From an uncultured Prevotellaceae bacterium (GTDB taxonomy: Bacteria > Bacteroidota > Bacteroidia > Bacteroidales > Muribaculaceae), in assembly GCA_947169265.1 (NCBI GenBank), contig CAMVPC010000005.1, positions 1-64,000 on the forward strand: a DNA stretch of 64,000 nt, read 5' to 3'. A program made the translations under genes and the position numbers. The notes under the pieces were generated by a model. The model was not told the origin of the DNA. It ran no database searches and saw nothing but the letters and a program-made list of their open reading frames with translations. This document shows positions 60,366 through 64,000 of this stretch, in pieces (within the stretch, counting starts at the first letter, position 1; each line of letters opens with the position of its first letter).

Positions 60366-63300
60366 TTATTGCAGTAGCAGGTTGTATAGGGCGGTCACGT
60401 CGGCTCCGCTCACGAGGCCGTCGCCACTCACATCGGCATTGCCGTTCACCGGCTTGTCGTCAAGCAAAAGTCCGTAAAGCGCTGTCACGTCGGCGCCGCT
60501 CACCACTCCGTCGCCGTTCACGTCACCCACAACGCCGTCATCTTCGCCAATTATCACTTGGGTTTTCACGATTTCTCCATTAAGGGTGACAGCTTTGAGG
60601 TCGGTGTCGTAGACAGCACCCGCCGGCTTGCTGATGAAGTAACTTTCATTCACGCCGTCCACGCCCTTGATATCGGCAAAACCGATAACGGAGCCGTCAC
60701 GCGGACCGGTGGCCTTGACGACACTCTCGTCACTTACCCCGAGCGAATTAGTGCCAACGGATGACATAATACCCGCATAGTTACCTTTAGCGTCAAGGGT
60801 AAGCGGGCCTGTGATGTTGAATCTCCAGGCCACCTCGATACCGGATTCGCTTGCCGAGATGTTGAGTGAGGCTTTTTCATCGGCACGGAGAGTGAGTCCG
60901 TTGCCATCGTACAGACCTGTATCGAATCCGTTAATTGAGTTCCTTCCTTTGAAAGTGATAATAGCCGGATAAACCACCCCGCTATGGCCATTGAATAATC
61001 CTGTGGAGCCACCACCACTTCCGGGTTTTGCGATGGCCACATTGTCGAAAGTGAGGTGAAAGTACAAATTCATCATGGTTTCCTGGACTATTTTATCGAC
61101 CGTGATTGAGCCACTCACGCCCTCGGCGGTGAATTTCTTGTCCTCGTCGAGCCTGCGGCCGGCGAGGTAGAAAGAGCTTAGTTGGCCTCTACTACTGTAA
61201 AGGACCTCATCGACATACTCATCATCGTCAAACTCGACAGCCGCATACACACCGGAAACTTTTTCCACAGCGGTCTTATTCCACACCGATTCACCATCGG
61301 GAATATAGAAATAGGTACCGGCCTTGCTTACCGGCGGCTCGGTCTTGGCGTTATGCAAGAGGCAAGTGAGGTAAGGATTGCTTATTGCGGGCGCGGTGCC
61401 GTCGGGTTCTTTCATAGTGAGGAAACCGTAAAATCCCGACGTTCCCTTGATTGCAAAGGGCAATCCGGCCGGAACCGTGACCGGATATTGAGTATTATCA
61501 CGGAGACTGCGCAAACTCAGGCTACCATTAATGCCGAAAAGGCCGGAACCGCGCACCCCATGAATCCGTCGCGTGACGGTATAGATATCCAGAGCTTGCG
61601 AGCCGGCGTAAGGCTCAAGTTGCACATCGCTATCGAAAGCGTGAAGCGCGAATTCTGATGTAACCACCGCGCGGAAGATGTCGCCGTCATAGGACGACCA
61701 CCTTGTTTGGATGGAGTCGTACAACTGATAGGGAACATATACCGTGATGTCGTCGCCGGTGGACCAAAATGCGTTGAACACCGTGCCGCGTGGCTTGCTG
61801 TTCATCAGCAAGAAGTTCTTCACACCGCTATCCTTAAAGGCGTTGCTGCCCACATAGGTCACCGTGGCGGGAATGGGGAACACGCCTTGTGGACAACCCG
61901 ACGAACCTTCTTGAGTGAGCATGCGGCAGTTGCGGAACGCGTCTTCGTGGATATAGGTCAACTTCGGGCTCATGGCGTGGTTCTTGAGCGCGTAACAGTT
62001 ATAGAAAGCGCTGCGACCAAAGTAGGTTATTTTATTCATGCCCTTTACTTCCTCGAGGTGTGTACATCCCGAAAAAGCATAGTTCTCGAGACGTGTCACC
62101 TTGGAGTCGGCCATGTTCACGCTCACCAGCGTTGAATCGCTGTAGAAGGCATTGGCACCGATGGCAGTCACTTTCGATGGAAGAGTGATGCTTTCGAGTG
62201 AATAGCACATTTCAAAGGCTTGCTCACCGATTTCGGTGATTTGCGGCGGCAAGGTCACCGAAGTCATGCTCCAATTCATCGACAACTGGCGATAACCAAT
62301 CTTGGTGATACCGGTGAAGTATTGCAGCTCATCGAACGAGGTAATGGCGTAACGGCTCTTGGCGCCACTGGAATAGCCTTCCATGCCGAACATGCCGCCC
62401 AGGTCGGTAACGGCCGCGGCTTCGCTGTAACTAATCTGCTCGTCGCCGCTGGTATCAAAACCACTGCGCACGCACAAGTCGCGCACCGCGTCGCAAGCGA
62501 ATTCAATCACCTCGCTGTCGCGCGCCTTGAGATTCTTGAAATTTTTCCACGCGATGGCGCGGGAATAGTTCTCAAAAGCCTCTGCGGGCACATACACCTT
62601 GGCCTGGTCGTAAATAGTTGAAGTGAAAGCGGCGGTCGCCGTTGTGGGTGGCGTGACGGCCATGCACACGATATAATCGAGAGCAGTGAGGACAAACGCG
62701 TTGGCGCTGATGGTTTTGAGGTTCTCGCCCATTGTGACCCTGGAGAGGAGGGTGCAGTTAGCAAAAGCTCCAGTACCGATACTCGTCACCGTGGATGGAA
62801 GTTGCATTTCACGCAGACCAGCGCCGGCAAATGCACTCACACCGATAGTGAGCAGTCCCTCGGGCAGGTGCACAGCCGAGAGGTTGCCACGGCTGGCGCT
62901 GAAGGCATTGTCCTCGATGGAGGTGACGGCATAGTCGACACCCTCGTGGGTAACTGTGGCCGGTATGGTGACGATACCCGTGTAGATGCCGCCGGGCTTG
63001 CGCGTCACGCCCACGGTTCCATCGCTGTTAATGACGTAAGCGATGCCGTCTTCCTCAAAGTCGAAATTGAGCCCGTCGATATTTTCAAACTTGCTCCACT
63101 CGTTGGCCGAGCCGTAGGTCTCCATCGCTGAGCGCGGCACCTTGAGCGTGGCGTTGCTGTAGGTGTCACCGGAAAACATGTCATAAGATAATGAACCACT
63201 ATTGTAGGTGGGAGGTGTGCTCGCTTTCGATGTGATTGCCATCACGGGAGAGTTATTGAAAGCTCTATCATTAATTTCGGTGAGACCTCTTCCCAAAGTC

Positions 63301-64000
63301 ACATCGGTGAGCAGCGGGCATGAGTTAAAAGCAAAACTTCCTATCCGGGTCACCGCGTCGGGAACAGCGATTTGCCCAATTCCCGATTCAAAGAAAGCAT
63401 AGTCATAGATCTGATTGATATTGTCGGGCATGTAGAGTGCGTTGAGCTCTTTGGCGCGCGCGAATGCCTCGGGGCCGATACCGGTGACAGTGTAGGTGAT
63501 GCCGTCATGGGTCACGGTAGCGGGTACGGTAAGCACTCCGCGGTAGTCATTGACCAGGGGGTCACGGCCAACAACCATCACGCGGTTTTCGCCATTTCTC
63601 ATGTAATAAAAATCACTCTCCTTGAAAGAGAATTGACTGCGAATGGTGCTGTTGTTGTGGTTGAGGATGGTTTGCCAACCATCGGCGTTTTGGTAAGCCT
63701 TCCACGAGTTTGACGGTAAGTGGAGATTAATGCCATATTTAAAGTTGTCGTTGCCCATAATAGGGGGACTCTCTCTCCACACATACACATCGCAAACTCC
63801 CCGACTGCCCGCGGCATCGAATGTGCCGGATTGAATCCGGCAGACGCCCGAGCCCAAGGCCAGAATGCGAATCGGGCAGTTGCCGAAGGCATTTGCGCCG
63901 AGCGAGGTAACACTGTTGGGAATAAACAACTCGCCATCACCATTGGCATAGCCGCAACTAAAAAATGTACTATTCCCAATTTCTATCAAGCCCTCATTAA
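60366..64000 (-). CDS. Large BspA-type LRR protein with dockerin-like tail, 5' end outside the window
   Basis: At least 1211 residues; the frame stays open to the right edge, so the start and signal peptide are missing. The visible part has several LRR_5 blocks (FIPNSVTSLGANAFGNCP, and TLPSKVTAIGANAFYSD) divided by linker domains, each opening with a segment like ITYTVTGIGPEAF. A beta-rich region without LRR (from about 60600 to 61650) includes FKGRNSINGFDTGLYDGNG. The C-terminus carries two dockerin-type loops (GDVNGDGVVSGADVTALY) and ends YNLLLQ. It is presumably a surface adhesin-like protein. Its repeats are much more diverged than those of the convergent neighbour. Confidence 0.87.
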   Translation of the reverse strand, partial: NEGLIEIGNSTFFSCGYANGDGELFIPNSVTSLGANAFGNCPIRILALGSGVCRIQSGTFDAAGSRGVCDVYVWRESPPIMGNDNFKYGINLHLPSNSWKAYQNADGWQTILNHNNSTIRSQFSFKESDFYYMRNGENRVMVVGRDPLVNDYRGVLTVPATVTHDGITYTVTGIGPEAFARAKELNALYMPDNINQIYDYAFFESGIGQIAVPDAVTRIGSFAFNSCPLLTDVTLGRGLTEINDRAFNNSPVMAITSKASTPPTYNSGSLSYDMFSGDTYSNATLKVPRSAMETYGSANEWSKFENIDGLNFDFEEDGIAYVINSDGTVGVTRKPGGIYTGIVTIPATVTHEGVDYAVTSIEDNAFSASRGNLSAVHLPEGLLTIGVSAFAGAGLREMQLPSTVTSIGTGAFANCTLLSRVTMGENLKTISANAFVLTALDYIVCMAVTPPTTATAAFTSTIYDQAKVYVPAEAFENYSRAIAWKNFKNLKARDSEVIEFACDAVRDLCVRSGFDTSGDEQISYSEAAAVTDLGGMFGMEGYSSGAKSRYAITSFDELQYFTGITKIGYRQLSMNWSMTSVTLPPQITEIGEQAFEMCYSLESITLPSKVTAIGANAFYSDSTLVSVNMADSKVTRLENYAFSGCTHLEEVKGMNKITYFGRSAFYNCYALKNHAMSPKLTYIHEDAFRNCRMLTQEGSSGCPQGVFPIPATVTYVGSNAFKDSGVKNFLLMNSKPRGTVFNAFWSTGDDITVYVPYQLYDSIQTRWSSYDGDIFRAVVTSEFALHAFDSDVQLEPYAGSQALDIYTVTRRIHGVRGSGLFGINGSLSLRSLRDNTQYPVTVPAGLPFAIKGTSGFYGFLTMKEPDGTAPAISNPYLTCLLHNAKTEPPVSKAGTYFYIPDGESVWNKTAVEKVSGVYAAVEFDDDEYVDEVLYSSRGQLSSFYLAGRRLDEDKKFTAEGVSGSITVDKIVQETMMNLYFHLTFDNVAIAKPGSGGGSTGLFNGHSGVVYPAIITFKGRNSINGFDTGLYDGNGLTLRADEKASLNISASESGIEVAWRFNITGPLTLDAKGNYAGIMSSVGTNSLGVSDESVVKATGPRDGSVIGFADIKGVDGVNESYFISKPAGAVYDTDLKAVTLNGEIVKTQVIIGEDDGVVGDVNGDGVVSGADVTALYGLLLDDKPVNGNADVSGDGLVSGADVTALYNLLLQ

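Noticed and set aside
60366-60530. Cellulosome interpretation of the dockerin-like domains
   Set aside because: No cohesin, scaffoldin or plant-wall hydrolase is visible, and the carriers are LRR proteins and an amidase.

Overview
The window looks like a chromosomal segment of a Bacteroidales bacterium, most likely a gut Muribaculaceae or close Prevotella/Bacteroides relative. The reasons are: many upstream regions carry the Bacteroidetes sigma promoter (TTTG, about 19-20 bp, then TAnnTTTG) and few Shine-Dalgarno sites are visible; the glycogen synthase is of the eukaryote-like GT3 type; there is a DUF5686 outer-membrane protein, a DAHP synthase/chorismate mutase fusion, a MutA/MutB pair and BspA-type leucine-rich repeat proteins; and one giant secreted protein ends in a type IX secretion-like tail. 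Family placement is inference from gene content.

Layout. 1-5.9 kb: glycogen synthase and alpha-glucan phosphorylase, a GNAT and a LysE-type exporter. 5.9-7.2 kb (-): Y-family polymerase UmuC, overlapping the exporter tail to tail. 7.6-14.3 kb: a small BspA/dockerin protein, Lon, a U32 peptidase-family protein (-), RuvX and peptide deformylase. 14.5-18.4 kb (-): AroG-type DAHP synthase/chorismate mutase, tRNA-Arg(UCU), an outer-membrane barrel and a PI-PLC-like lipoprotein. 18.9-25.6 kb: DNA polymerase III alpha, thioredoxin, UvrB and UmuD. 25.7-29.5 kb: galactokinase, a sugar nucleotidyltransferase, a Fur-family regulator and DUF1015. 29.6-31.2 kb (-): uridine kinase and LptB. 31.3-34.9 kb: patatin, cytoplasmic GH13 amylase and PRPP synthetase. 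35.3-39.5 kb: flavin reductase and DUF5686 (-), then a CYTH protein and a small lipoprotein (+). 39.7-43.6 kb: methylmalonyl-CoA mutase.

The last 20 kb is the accessory part. An apparent operon (43.8-56.6 kb) encodes two very large secreted N-acetylmuramoyl-L-alanine amidases of 2325 and 1624 aa around a small secreted beta-propeller protein. The first amidase has two complete amidase domains and a type IX-like C-terminus; the second has a duplicated 350-residue module and a dockerin-like C-terminus. After it come a structured 540-bp intergenic region with a candidate small RNA or leader, an AT-rich DUF2971 gene split by a frameshift at a T8 tract, and two convergent BspA-type proteins with dockerin-like tails, the second running off the right edge.

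Four proteins in the window end in nearly the same dockerin-like tail, whose last helix stops one or two residues before the stop codon. The tail sits on otherwise unrelated secreted proteins. This, together with the amidase cluster, is the most interesting signal here. There are no insertion sequences, prophage genes, rRNA genes or CRISPR arrays that I can see.
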